Positions 24,383-31,733 of a stretch of 64,000 bases of DNA are shown piece after piece. The notes beneath the pieces were generated by a model. It was not told the DNA's origin. It saw nothing but the letters and a program-made list of their open reading frames with translations, and made no database searches. Origin of the DNA: an uncultured Leifsonia sp. Lineage in GTDB: Bacteria > Actinomycetota > Actinomycetes > Actinomycetales > Microbacteriaceae. The translations under genes and the position numbers were made by a program. Every line of letters starts with the position of its first letter. The stretch's first letter is position 1. The stretch covers positions 102,696 to 166,695 of the forward strand of contig NZ_CAMFLC010000003.1 in the NCBI RefSeq assembly GCF_945957465.1. The letters are read 5' to 3'.

Positions 24383-25591
24383 ATGTCCGAACTCGACCTC
24401 AATCAGCCGTTGACGCCGCCCGAAGGGCCGCCAGAGGGCGTGTCGCTCACGCCTCCCGCCGCCGTGCCGGAGGTCGGCGGGGATCAGGCGGTCGGGATGG
24501 TCGCCGTTCCCCCGGACAAGCGCGAAGAGCTCCAGGCCAAGGCCGACGAGTTCGTCGCCGGCCTCGCGGCCGTAGAGCCCGGCAGCCCCGAGTTCACGCG
24601 CAAGGTCGATGAGATCGCGCGGATGGGCGTGCAGGAGATCCGGTCCTCGTCGGAGGTCTCGAACCGGATGCTGCAGCGCCCGGAATCGTCGCTGGCCGCC
24701 GCGCGCGGCCGCGGCGGCCCGTCCGACCCGCAGACGCAGGTGGCTCAGACGCTGCAGCAGCTGCGCACGACCATCACCGAGCTCGACCCCGGTCACGCCA
24801 ACCTGGCCGGCGCCAAGGGCTTTCTCGGCCGCCTGCCCGGCGGAAAGTCGCTCATGCGGTACTTCGAGCGCTACCAGCCTGCCCAGAAACAGCTCGATGC
24901 GATCATCACTGCGCTGATCTCCGGACAGGACGCGCTCCTCAAGGACAACGCCGCGATCGATCTCGAGCGCACCAACCTGTGGGCGACGATGGGCAAGCTG
25001 GGCGAGTACGCCGCACTCGCTAAGGCCCTCGACGAGTCGATCGAGACACAGGCCGCGCAGCTGCGGGCGACCGATCCGAAGCGGGCCGACTCGCTGCTCG
25101 CCGATGCTCTGTTCCCCATCCGGCAGCGGCGACAGGACCTCACCACCCAGATCGCCGTGTCCGTGCAGGGCTACCTGGCGCTCGACGCCATCCGCAAGAA
25201 CAATCTGGAACTCATCAAGGGTGTCGAGCGGGCACGCACGACCACGGTCGCCGCACTGCGCACGGCGATCATCGTCGCCCAGGCGCTCGGCAACCAGGAG
25301 CTGGTGCTCGACCAGATCGGCGCGCTCAACGACGCGACCAACGCCATGATCGACCGAACCGGCGAACTGCTGCGGCAGCAGACGGCGCGCGTGCACGAGG
25401 AGGCGATCTCGACCGGCGTCAGCCTGGAGACGCTCCAGCACGCCTTCGACAACGTCTTCGCGACGATGGACGCGATCGACACCTACCGGGTCAAGGCGGT
25501 CGAGAGCATGGGCAAGACCGTCGAGGCCCTGGAGCAGCAGGTGGAACGGTCGCGGAGCTATCTGGATCGTTCGCACAACAGCGCCACCTGA
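24383..25591 (+). CDS. Toxic anion resistance protein, TelA/YceH family
   Basis: 402 residues, predominantly helical and soluble. The TelA domain spans about 60-395 with family segments RSSSEVSNRMLQRPESSLAA, KGFLGRLPGGKSLMRYFERY, DSLLADALFPIRQRRQDLTT and VSLETLQHAFDNVFATMDAI. The Pro-rich N-terminus (PLTPPEGPPEGVSLTPP) is disordered. Family members are linked to tellurite or bacteriocin tolerance and occur with envelope-stress ter genes; the biochemical role is not settled. GGGAGGAG ribosome site just upstream. The 268-base gap before it shows no gene. Confidence 0.9.
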   Translation: MSELDLNQPLTPPEGPPEGVSLTPPAAVPEVGGDQAVGMVAVPPDKREELQAKADEFVAGLAAVEPGSPEFTRKVDEIARMGVQEIRSSSEVSNRMLQRPESSLAAARGRGGPSDPQTQVAQTLQQLRTTITELDPGHANLAGAKGFLGRLPGGKSLMRYFERYQPAQKQLDAIITALISGQDALLKDNAAIDLERTNLWATMGKLGEYAALAKALDESIETQAAQLRATDPKRADSLLADALFPIRQRRQDLTTQIAVSVQGYLALDAIRKNNLELIKGVERARTTTVAALRTAIIVAQALGNQELVLDQIGALNDATNAMIDRTGELLRQQTARVHEEAISTGVSLETLQHAFDNVFATMDAIDTYRVKAVESMGKTVEALEQQVERSRSYLDRSHNSAT

Positions 25592-25601
25592 GCCGCCGGG
25601 C

Positions 25602-25658
25602 GCGCTCAGCGCGGCCGGCGCTCAGCGCGGCCGGCGCTCAGCGCGGCCGGCGCTCAGG
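25602..25658. repeat. 16-bp tandem repeat, 3.5 copies, between convergent genes
   Basis: The unit GCGCTCAGCGCGGCCG is repeated exactly at 25602-25617, 25618-25633 and 25634-25649, followed by a 9-base partial copy that runs into the stop codon of the next gene. Each unit can fold as GCGC-TCA-GCGC and adjacent units pair through GGCC, so the array may act as a bidirectional terminator. Length is likely variable between strains. Confidence 0.85.
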
Positions 25659-26478
25659 GCAGGTCGAGCTGCGACGGTCCGAACCGCTGTGACAGGAACC
25701 GCCCGTTGACCAGGAGCGCCGACGCGTCGTGCTCGGCCGCGGCGTCCCGCATCCGCCGCGCCGCGCTCTCGAGCTCGTTCAGCTGAGCGGCGAGCGTCTG
25801 GGCCGGGGTCGTCCCATCCGGGAGGATGTGACGCGCCGCCCATTCGTCCGGAAGTGCGAGGTACGCGCGCAGAGTGTCGGGGAGGTAGACGGTCGCTGTG
25901 CGCCGCACCATCGCCTCGGCGTCCCCCTGCCCGGCGACCCGGTCGAGGGCGTCCACCAGCAGCTCGGAGATCCGGCCGACCTGCGCGGCCACCTCGGCGG
26001 GAACGCGACGGTCGAGGCGTGCGGGCAGCGTCCGGAGGTCGACCCGGATCTGTGCGTCCCGGACGTGCAGCTCCGACCCGGGAGGTTCGAGGCCGAGTGA
26101 CTGCAGCGCGCGCGACGAGGTGGCGGCGTCGCCGGCGATCTCGGCCTGCAACGCGGCGATGCGCGCTGCGAAGGCGGTCAGCCAGTCCCCGAGCGGCAGC
26201 GGCCGGCGGGCGACCGGCGTTCCGCGGTAGACGAGCACGGCCTCCCCCGCCCAGTGCGGACCCGGCTCGTACGCCAGTGTCAGCGTCTCCTGCCGTCCGA
26301 GGAGGCTGATCCGCACGATCGCTCCGGCTCGGCCGGAGACCCGGTCGCTGAGCGTGCGCCTGCGCTCGACCTCCAGGACGCGCGCGACGAGAACCGCCGG
26401 CAGCGCACGGCGCACGCGTTCGATCAGGCCCGACAGGAAGGCCTGCGGGTCCTCTGCCGCCTCCGCCGGTTCCCTCAT
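25654..26478 (-). CDS. Hypothetical protein convergent with telA
   Basis: About 274 residues from ATG 26478; the frame is open further upstream to 26613 but runs into the divergent promoter region, and GTG 26490 is another possible start. Soluble, mixed alpha/beta: VLEVERRRTLSDRVSGRAGA, then LAYEPGPHWAGEAVLVYRGT and a helical C-terminal half ending DASALLVNGRFLSQRFGPSQ. The family is not recognised. Position next to telA with convergent orientation may mean a shared function, but this is only positional. Confidence 0.65.
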   Translation of the reverse strand: MREPAEAAEDPQAFLSGLIERVRRALPAVLVARVLEVERRRTLSDRVSGRAGAIVRISLLGRQETLTLAYEPGPHWAGEAVLVYRGTPVARRPLPLGDWLTAFAARIAALQAEIAGDAATSSRALQSLGLEPPGSELHVRDAQIRVDLRTLPARLDRRVPAEVAAQVGRISELLVDALDRVAGQGDAEAMVRRTATVYLPDTLRAYLALPDEWAARHILPDGTTPAQTLAAQLNELESAARRMRDAAAEHDASALLVNGRFLSQRFGPSQLDLP

Positions 26479-26553
26479 GATGCCCACATGGTAGACGCTC
26501 GAACCGAACTGCAGCCATGCTGGGACCAGCGATGCGGACATCTGGTCGCCATT

Positions 26554-26584
26554 GATTAGTGCAATAATGGTTAGCGCACTGATC
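26554..26584. promoter_or_regulatory. Candidate MarR/OhrR operator
   Basis: GATTAGTGC (26554-26562) faces GCACTGATC (26576-26584), 8 of 9 positions symmetric, with a direct TTAG(T/C)GCA repeat inside. It lies upstream of the zinc-ribbon/MarR operon, in a markedly AT-rich island, and suits an OhrR-like dimer controlling its own synthesis. Inferred. Confidence 0.6.
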
Positions 26585-26611
26585 ATTTTCGGTTTCATCA
26601 GGAGGAACTCC

Positions 26612-26821
26612 ATGGCTGGCCGGTTCTGGCGCTTCTACGAACGCGCCAACGACGTCGTCCGCACCTTCACGGGTCCCGCGCAGCTCGGCGCCGGCCACCC
26701 GGAGGGTCCGGACATCCGACGGGCCGATGCGGCCTGCCCGATGTGCGGCAAACCGCTCGACCAGCACGTCATCGAGCGCTTCGCCGACTCCCGCACCTCG
26801 ACCCGGATCCACTGCCCATGA
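26612..26821 (+). CDS. Small zinc-ribbon-like protein upstream of the MarR gene
   Basis: 69 residues: MAGRFWRFYERANDVVRTFT, a linker, then a single CPMCGKPL half-ribbon and a terminal RIHCP that could complete a zinc site with the intervening His. Perfect AGGAGG 6 bases upstream. Its stop overlaps the MarR start by 4 bases (ATGA). Such small proteins preceding OhrR/MarR genes are known from actinobacterial genomes as hypothetical proteins; it may be a zinc- or redox-responsive accessory. Function unknown. Confidence 0.8.
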   Translation: MAGRFWRFYERANDVVRTFTGPAQLGAGHPEGPDIRRADAACPMCGKPLDQHVIERFADSRTSTRIHCP

Positions 26822-27258
26822 CCGACACCGCCAACCCGCTGGCCCTCGAGAGCCAGGTGTGCTTCGCCCTGTCGGTGGCCGCACGCTCGGTCATCGCCGC
26901 GTACCGCCCGGTGCTCGAACCGGTCGGTCTCACCCATCCGCAGTACCTGGTGATGCTCGCGCTCTGGGAGAACGAGCCGCTCTCGGTGCGGCGACTCGCC
27001 GACCTGCTCGCGCTCGAGCCCGCGACCGTCTCCCCCCTCGTGAAACGCCTCGAGGCGCTCGGCTACGTCGCCCGCCGACGGTCGGAGGCCGACGAGCGTG
27101 TGGTCGAGATCACTCTGACCGCGTCGGGCCGCGAGCTGCGCGCGTACGCCGAGAGCATCCCCGGCACCATGATGCAGCGCCTCGGGATGACCGAGGACGA
27201 CCTGCGCGACCTCCACCGCGCGATGAGCAGGCTCATCCGGGCGACGCGGGAGCCGTAG
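26818..27258 (+). CDS. MarR-family regulator with OhrR-type reactive cysteine
   Basis: 146 residues. The N-terminal LESQVCFALSVAAR places a cysteine at residue 15 exactly where OhrR has its peroxide-sensing Cys, followed by YRPVLEPVGLTHPQYLVMLA. Winged helix: LSVRRLADLLALEPATVSPLVKRLE (about 56-80). OhrR proteins release DNA when this cysteine is oxidised by organic hydroperoxides. No ohr peroxidase gene is adjacent; the co-transcribed zinc-ribbon gene, or genes elsewhere, would be the targets. The gene after it is convergent. Confidence 0.88.
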   Translation: MTDTANPLALESQVCFALSVAARSVIAAYRPVLEPVGLTHPQYLVMLALWENEPLSVRRLADLLALEPATVSPLVKRLEALGYVARRRSEADERVVEITLTASGRELRAYAESIPGTMMQRLGMTEDDLRDLHRAMSRLIRATREP

Positions 27259-27259
27259 C

Positions 27260-27287
27260 CGAGCGGTTTCGGGGTCAGCGCCGCTCG
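27260..27287. terminator. Possible bidirectional terminator between marR and the TDT gene
   Basis: CGAGCGG (27260-27266) and CCGCTCG (27281-27287) form a 7-bp stem with a 14-base loop that contains TTTC; the right arm overlaps the stop-proximal codons of the convergent transporter gene. Confidence 0.4.
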
Positions 27288-28324
27288 ACGAGGTCGTCGG
27301 CGCGCCTCAGCACGATCTCGGCCCGACGCGCGCCCCGCCTGACGCTCGAGACCAGCCAGAGTGAGCGCACGCCGATGGCGACGATCACCACGGTGGCGAG
27401 CGCGACCAGGAGCCACGCCAGGATCGACCAGCCCGGGAACGCTGCCAGCGCCAGCCAGTCGACTCCGTACGAGGCGGCCGCTGCGAGTGGGAAGGTGAAA
27501 GACCAGAACCCGAGCGTGAACGACAGCTTGCGGTAGCGGGGCAGCAGGGCGAGCTGTTGCAGCGCCATGAGCACGAGGAGCCCGAGGAGCGCGATGGAGA
27601 CCGGGTCGGCATGCTCTCCGTTGATCGTGAACCACGCCGTCCCCGCCACGGCGGGAGGCGCCAGGAGGATGGCGCAGGTCGGCGTCAGCGCATCGGGCAG
27701 CGGCGGGAAGAACGCGAGCCGGGCGAGCAGCACGGTCGACACGACGATCCAGAAGAAGGCGCCCACCGCGAAGGCGGCGATCGCGACACCGGGCAGACCG
27801 ACCGTGTACGAGGTCGTCGCCGCGATGAACCCGGCCCCGACGGTCGGCAACAGGTAACCGCCGTGGAACGCCTCGGGCGCCAGGTTGCCGGAGTGCCAGA
27901 ACGCCAGGATCCACGCGGCGAATCCGGCAGCCGTCACCATCGAGACGAGGACCAGGATCGCACCGGCGACCGGCACGAAGCGGTGCAGGTCCGCCCCCAG
28001 CAGCATCCCGACCACGGGCACGAGCGCGGCGATCGGGCCCTGTGCGGGATGCCGCAGCTGGGCTGCGAGCGTCTCGGAACTCTTCGCACCGCGACGCAGA
28101 TGGGCCACGATCAGCCAGAGCCACCCGACCGCGGCGATCACCCACAGGCTCTGCGCGATCGCCTGCGGCGCTCCGAGCAGGCGGCCCGCGGTCGTCCATA
28201 CCGCTGCCAGACCGGCAAGGCCGAACGCGATCGCCAGGGTGTTGAGCGGGATGCGCGGGGCCGTCCGGCGATGTTCGGGGACCGGTTCGGCCTGCCCCGT
28301 CGAGGTCATGCTCGCGTCGCTCAT
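27275..28324 (-). CDS. TDT-family (TehA/SLAC1-like) membrane transporter
   Basis: 349 residues, ten hydrophobic helices as in the tellurite-resistance/dicarboxylate (SLAC1) fold. Family-typical stretches include IPLNTLAIAFGLAGLAAVW at the first helix, the pore helix region WHSGNLAPEAFHGGYLLPTV and SFTLGFWSFTFPLAAAASYG. It would be an anion channel or exporter. The basic C-terminal tail is cytoplasmic. ATG 28324 overlaps the stop of the upstream reductase remnant by 4 bases. With telA nearby, a toxic-anion theme is possible but unproven. Confidence 0.9.
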   Translation of the reverse strand: MSDASMTSTGQAEPVPEHRRTAPRIPLNTLAIAFGLAGLAAVWTTAGRLLGAPQAIAQSLWVIAAVGWLWLIVAHLRRGAKSSETLAAQLRHPAQGPIAALVPVVGMLLGADLHRFVPVAGAILVLVSMVTAAGFAAWILAFWHSGNLAPEAFHGGYLLPTVGAGFIAATTSYTVGLPGVAIAAFAVGAFFWIVVSTVLLARLAFFPPLPDALTPTCAILLAPPAVAGTAWFTINGEHADPVSIALLGLLVLMALQQLALLPRYRKLSFTLGFWSFTFPLAAAASYGVDWLALAAFPGWSILAWLLVALATVVIVAIGVRSLWLVSSVRRGARRAEIVLRRADDLVERR

Positions 28325-28629
28325 CGAACCAGCTCCTTCTCGCCCTCCCGGGCGCCCGTCAGAATGTCGGCGAATCGGCGCGTGACGGCGTCGACGTCGC
28401 TCTGATCGAGGCCGCGCACGCCGTGGTCGACCACGGGCGGCTGCCAGCGCATTCCGAGGCGATGCGCCGTCGCCTTCAGCGGCGCGCGGATCGCGTCGTC
28501 ATCCGTCGGGGCGAGCTCGCTCAGAACGCGGACAGCGACGCCGGGGATGTGGCGTGCGGCCTCCGTGAGTGCGGCGCTGAGCCGCGATGCCGTGAGGTCG
28601 GGATGGCCGACGATCAAAGCGGTGGTCAC
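28321..28629 (-). pseudogene. Flavodoxin-fold NAD(P)H oxidoreductase (KefF/MdaB-like) with an internal deletion
   Basis: 102 codons from GTG 28629 (AAAGGA 7 bases upstream); full-length relatives have about 180-190. The first 40 residues match the family start (TTALIVGHPDLTASRLSAAL), then without a break the sequence jumps to the family end: LKATAHRLGMRWQPPVVDHGV and DVDAVTRRFADIL. The central 70-80 residues, holding the FPxYWYSxPxxLKxW flavin/active-site block, are missing in frame. It cannot bind FAD normally. The frame has stayed open, and translation may still couple to the transporter gene. Confidence 0.8.
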
Positions 28630-28671
28630 CAGGGGTTCCTTTCGTAGCGGCATCACTGTAGTGCCGGATAT

Positions 28672-28703
28672 CCTAACCTGTCAAGTGCGTTATAGTGGTT
28701 AGG
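28672..28703. promoter_or_regulatory. Palindrome CCTAACC-N18-GGTTAGG over the CGNR-gene promoter
   Basis: Perfect 7-base arms at 28672-28678 and 28697-28703 flank the -10 box TATAGT (28691-28696). The right arm touches the GTG start. It is shared by the two divergent genes, so a regulator bound here could repress both; the CGNR protein itself is the natural candidate. Confidence 0.6.
28691..28696 (+). promoter_or_regulatory. -10 box (TATAGT) of the leaderless CGNR gene
   Basis: TATAGT ends 6 bases before GTG 28703, close to the ideal TATAAT, with no ribosome site. This is the clearest leaderless promoter in the window. Confidence 0.7.
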
Positions 28704-29143
28704 TGCTCGCATCAGAGAAAGCCCTGCTCGCCGTGCTCAACAGTGCGCCCGTGGTCGACGGCCGCGTGGTGGAGACGCTCGACGACCCTGAGTTGATCCG
28801 GCTGCGCGATCGGTTGCAGGCCGTCATTCGCGGGGAGGCCGTTCCGACGACGCTCGCGCCGTATCTCGAGCGGGTGAGTCGTCGACCGGTGATGACGGAC
28901 ACGGGCGTCGAGTGGGCGCAGGAGACCGCGTCCGACGACGGCCGCGCGGAACTGGTGCTCGAGTGGGCGCGCGTGCAGCAGGAACTCCCCGGACGGCTCC
29001 GCCCCTGCGCGAACCCCGAGTGCACCAAGTTCCTGATCGACCACAGCAAGCCGAACACGGCCCGCTGGTGCTCGATGGCCGACTGCGGCAACCGGATCAA
29101 GGCGCGCCGCCATTACGCACGCCGCGCGGAGCGTCGCGGTTAG
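28703..29143 (+). CDS. CGNR zinc-finger (ABATE-domain) regulator
   Basis: 146 residues. The C-terminal zinc finger is complete: CANPECTKFLIDHSKPN, RWCSMADCGNR with the namesake CGNR, then KARRHYARRAERR. The N-terminal ABATE domain (about 1-95) is shorter than in typical 180-200-residue members, starting directly at LASEKALLAVLNSAP without the usual first strand. These proteins are thought to be transcription regulators. It is divergent from the reductase-TDT pair and shares the palindromic promoter with it, making those genes its likely targets. Confidence 0.88.
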   Translation: MLASEKALLAVLNSAPVVDGRVVETLDDPELIRLRDRLQAVIRGEAVPTTLAPYLERVSRRPVMTDTGVEWAQETASDDGRAELVLEWARVQQELPGRLRPCANPECTKFLIDHSKPNTARWCSMADCGNRIKARRHYARRAERRG

Positions 29144-29631
29144 TTCGCGCCCGCGGGCTCACCGGCCGCGTCCCGTCGAACGAGAGCACGGATCACCACG
29201 ACGCCCACGACGACTCCGAGCACAGCGACGGTGACGATCAACCACGGCGGCAGCCGGAGATCGATCGCGGACACGATGCAGAAGCCGTCGAACAGCGAGA
29301 TCATCACGAACCCGACGTGCCCGATGAGCGCTTTGCGCCAGGTCGCGGGCTTGCGTACGAGCGCCGCTCTCGCCTGGAGCACCCGAATGACGAGGTAGGC
29401 CGCGAGGGCGCACAGGATGCCGAACGCGATCCGCCTGGTCGGGTTCAACTGCACCCAGTCGAACAGCACGACAGCGACCAGCAGCGACATGGAGGCGATC
29501 ACGCACCAGAAGAACGCGACGAACCGGGCTGCGCGTGCGGTGCTAGGCAGCGCCGCCAAGACCAGGCAGCCCAGCACGAACGCCGCCACCGCGGTCCCCG
29601 CGTGCAGCACGATCAGAACCCAATGAGCCAT
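29140..29631 (-). CDS. Hypothetical membrane protein, four to five helices
   Basis: 163 residues from ATG 29631. Helices around HWVLIVLHAGTAVAAFVLGC, FVAFFWCVIASMSLLVAVVL, RIAFGILCALAAYLVIRVLQ, and a C-terminal pair with FVMISLFDGFCIVSAIDLRL and PPWLIVTVAVLGVVVGVVVI. The pattern resembles small DUF2306-like membrane proteins, but I do not recognise the family with certainty. Convergent with the CGNR gene (4-base overlap of ends) and just downstream of the tmRNA gene. Confidence 0.7.
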   Translation of the reverse strand: MAHWVLIVLHAGTAVAAFVLGCLVLAALPSTARAARFVAFFWCVIASMSLLVAVVLFDWVQLNPTRRIAFGILCALAAYLVIRVLQARAALVRKPATWRKALIGHVGFVMISLFDGFCIVSAIDLRLPPWLIVTVAVLGVVVGVVVIRALVRRDAAGEPAGAN

Positions 29632-29714
29632 CGCCACCGCCCGAGCGCACGCTACACCCGCGGCTGGGCAATGCGCGAGGAAGAACTCGAACAACGCGCG
29701 ATGACGACCATCGG

Positions 29715-30107
29715 TGGAGATGGGGGGAATCGAACCCCCGTCCACTGCTGTGGTCATGTGCCTTCTACGGGCGTAGCCAGTGAAGTCGCTTTCTCAGCCC
29801 CGGAGCTTGTCGCTGGCACCTGCTCCGACGGGCTCAGTATCAGTGAGAGTCCCTCTGCGCCCTGATGCTCAACGCAGAAGCAAGTCTTCTAGCTGACGCC
29901 AGGATCCGGGTAGAAGACAGTTCCCGGTCTGACGGTCTCTTCAAATGGCGAAGGGGAACTTACGCCGCGAGGGCGAAGTCGGCCTTGGCCGAGACAGTGC
30001 TCTTGTTATTGGCACTTATTTTTTCGCATGGATCGTTAGCGAGATAACCATGCATCCTCGACCCGCTTCTCACACTCTCGCAGACAATGTCGAAACCGAT
30101 CATCCCC
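29715..30107 (-). ncRNA. ssrA: Transfer-messenger RNA
   Basis: 393 bases, one-piece type. The 5' end GGGGATGATCGGTTTCGACA and the 3' end with GGTTCGAATCCCCCC then CATCTCC plus discriminator A form the tRNA-Ala-like acceptor and T-arm. The resume codon is GCC at 30011-30013 and the tag reads ANNKSTVSAKADFALAA, ending at TAA 29960-29962; the terminal ALAA is the degradation signal. It rescues ribosomes stalled on broken mRNA together with SmpB, whose gene lies 2.5 kb upstream on the same strand. The CCA tail is incompletely encoded. Confidence 0.97.
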
Positions 30108-30234
30108 GTGCGACGGCCGTGAGGCCGGGTCGTCATCGCGCGCTGTTGAGTTGTGCAGGTGCATGCGCCGCACGCGGCGGCGAGCTTCTCATCTTACAAC
30201 AACCGGGACGTCGGTTCTATGCCAGCATCAATGG

Positions 30235-30903
30235 ATGGCCGACACCATCATCACCGTTCAGGGCGAGTACGAACTCACGCATCCCGCCGAGCGCGGCGCG
30301 GTCCGGATCGCGGTCGCGTACGAGGGCGAGCAGCGCGACGAAACGCTCGCGCTGACCACGCAGCGGCACGCCTCCCTGGTCTCCGAGCTGCGCGACCTGC
30401 ACAATCCGCAGACCGGCCCGGTGACCTCGTGGTCCTCCGACCAGCTGCGTGTGTGGGGTGAGCGCCCCTGGAACCAGGACGGCCGGCGGCTCGCGCCGGT
30501 CTATCACGCCGAAGTCGGCATCGACGTCACCTTCAACGAGCCGGCAGCGCTGTCGGATTGGGTGGGCGTGGTGTCGCTGCTCGACGGCGTCGCGATCCAG
30601 GGCGTCAGCTGGACGCTGACGGAGGCGCGCCGGCAGACGATCACACAGGAGGCCCGCCGGCGCGCCGTCGAGAACGCGGTCGCGAAGGCGACGGTCTACG
30701 CCACGAGCCTCGGGCTCGGCAGCGTGCGGCCGCTCGCACTGAGCGACCCCGGGATGCTGGGCGATGGACCCGCGCCCGGGCAGCCGGTCCAACCTCTGGC
30801 GGCCCGCGCGATGAACGCAGACTTCGGCGGCGCGACACTCGCCCTCAAGCCGGAACAGATCACGGTCGCGGTGCAGGTGCACGCACGGTTCGCCGCGAAC
30901 TGA
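30235..30903 (+). CDS. SIMPL (DUF541) domain protein
   Basis: 222 residues. One SIMPL domain: TIITVQGEYELTHPAERGAV, central strands, the helix ARRQTITQEARRRAVENAVA and KATVYATSLGLGSVRPLALS, with C-terminal strand LALKPEQITVAVQVHARFAA. There is no signal peptide, so it stays cytoplasmic, unlike E. coli YggE-type members, which are exported. Members are linked to oxidative-stress or signalling roles, without a known reaction. ATG 30235 gives the proper domain start. It lies divergent from the tmRNA gene. Confidence 0.85.
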   Translation: MADTIITVQGEYELTHPAERGAVRIAVAYEGEQRDETLALTTQRHASLVSELRDLHNPQTGPVTSWSSDQLRVWGERPWNQDGRRLAPVYHAEVGIDVTFNEPAALSDWVGVVSLLDGVAIQGVSWTLTEARRQTITQEARRRAVENAVAKATVYATSLGLGSVRPLALSDPGMLGDGPAPGQPVQPLAARAMNADFGGATLALKPEQITVAVQVHARFAAN

Positions 30904-30924
30904 CCGCCGGCCGTACGCCGCGGG

Positions 30925-31656
30925 TCAGCTCCCGGGAGTCGCACCCGGCGTCGCGGTCGAGCCCGGGAGCGACGGAGGCCGCCACGGCAGGTCGGAGATC
31001 TTGAGGATCCGCGCGGCCGTCACGGTCGCCCCCGACCGCTCCCCGACCACGATGACCTCGTCTCCGACAGCGAAGTCGGAGGCCTTCTGATCCTGCCCCG
31101 GAGCCCCATAGGACGTCGACGAGGACGTGTCGACGGTGAGAGTGGCGCCGCGCGATGTCACGAGTGTCCACGTCGATCCGTCGATCTTCGTCACGCTGCC
31201 ACGGACGACGCCCTTGGCGATCGGCCCCTCGTCCTGACGACCGTTCTGGCCTCCACCGCTCTGGCCGCCGCCGTTCTGGCCGCCACCCTTCTGGCCCGGC
31301 GCCTGCTGGACAGGCGGGTGGCCGCCGCCCAGCACGACGTGCGACACCGACGAGGCGTGCAGCAGCACGGAACCGAGTGCGAACGCTCCCGCCCCGGCGA
31401 TGCCGATCAGCATGATGACCGCGAGCACCAGCGTCGAGATCGCGAAGGCCAGCCCGTGGCGCTTGTAGAAGGGTTCGGCCGCGGACGCCCGCTGGGCGCC
31501 GGTGCCGTACGTCGGAGGAAACGCACCCGGCTGCTGCGGACCGGGACCGTACTGCTGCTGCCCGTACTGCTGCTGCCCGTACTGCGGCTGACCATACTGC
31601 GGCTGCGGCTGCGCCGGCGGCAGCGGCTCCGTGGGCTGGGACTCGTCCATACTCAC
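30925..31656 (-). CDS. Membrane-anchored DUF5666-like protein with a Gln/Tyr/Pro-rich cytoplasmic region
   Basis: 243 residues. Residues 1-65 are low-complexity with four QYGQ repeats, one membrane helix follows (about 69-98, LAFAISTLVLAVIMLIGIAG), then a Gly/Gln/Asn linker with GGGQNGGGQSGGGQN and a small beta domain, GSVTKIDGSTWTLVTSRGAT to VGDEVIVVGERSGATV, which looks like the DUF5666 fold. GTG 31656 and ATG 31650 are both possible starts. Such anchors with OB-like outer domains are frequent in actinobacteria; no function is known. Confidence 0.8.
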   Translation of the reverse strand: MSMDESQPTEPLPPAQPQPQYGQPQYGQQQYGQQQYGPGPQQPGAFPPTYGTGAQRASAAEPFYKRHGLAFAISTLVLAVIMLIGIAGAGAFALGSVLLHASSVSHVVLGGGHPPVQQAPGQKGGGQNGGGQSGGGQNGRQDEGPIAKGVVRGSVTKIDGSTWTLVTSRGATLTVDTSSSTSYGAPGQDQKASDFAVGDEVIVVGERSGATVTAARILKISDLPWRPPSLPGSTATPGATPGS

Positions 31657-31733
31657 CAGAACACCCGATCGAACCGCATTCCGGCTGGGAGGCGGTTATG
31701 GCTTGGATGTGAACGTCGGCGCTGATTCATCGG

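Noticed and set aside
25602..25658. CRISPR-like repeat array
   Set aside because: The units abut without spacers and are only 16 bases; there are no cas genes. It is a simple tandem repeat.
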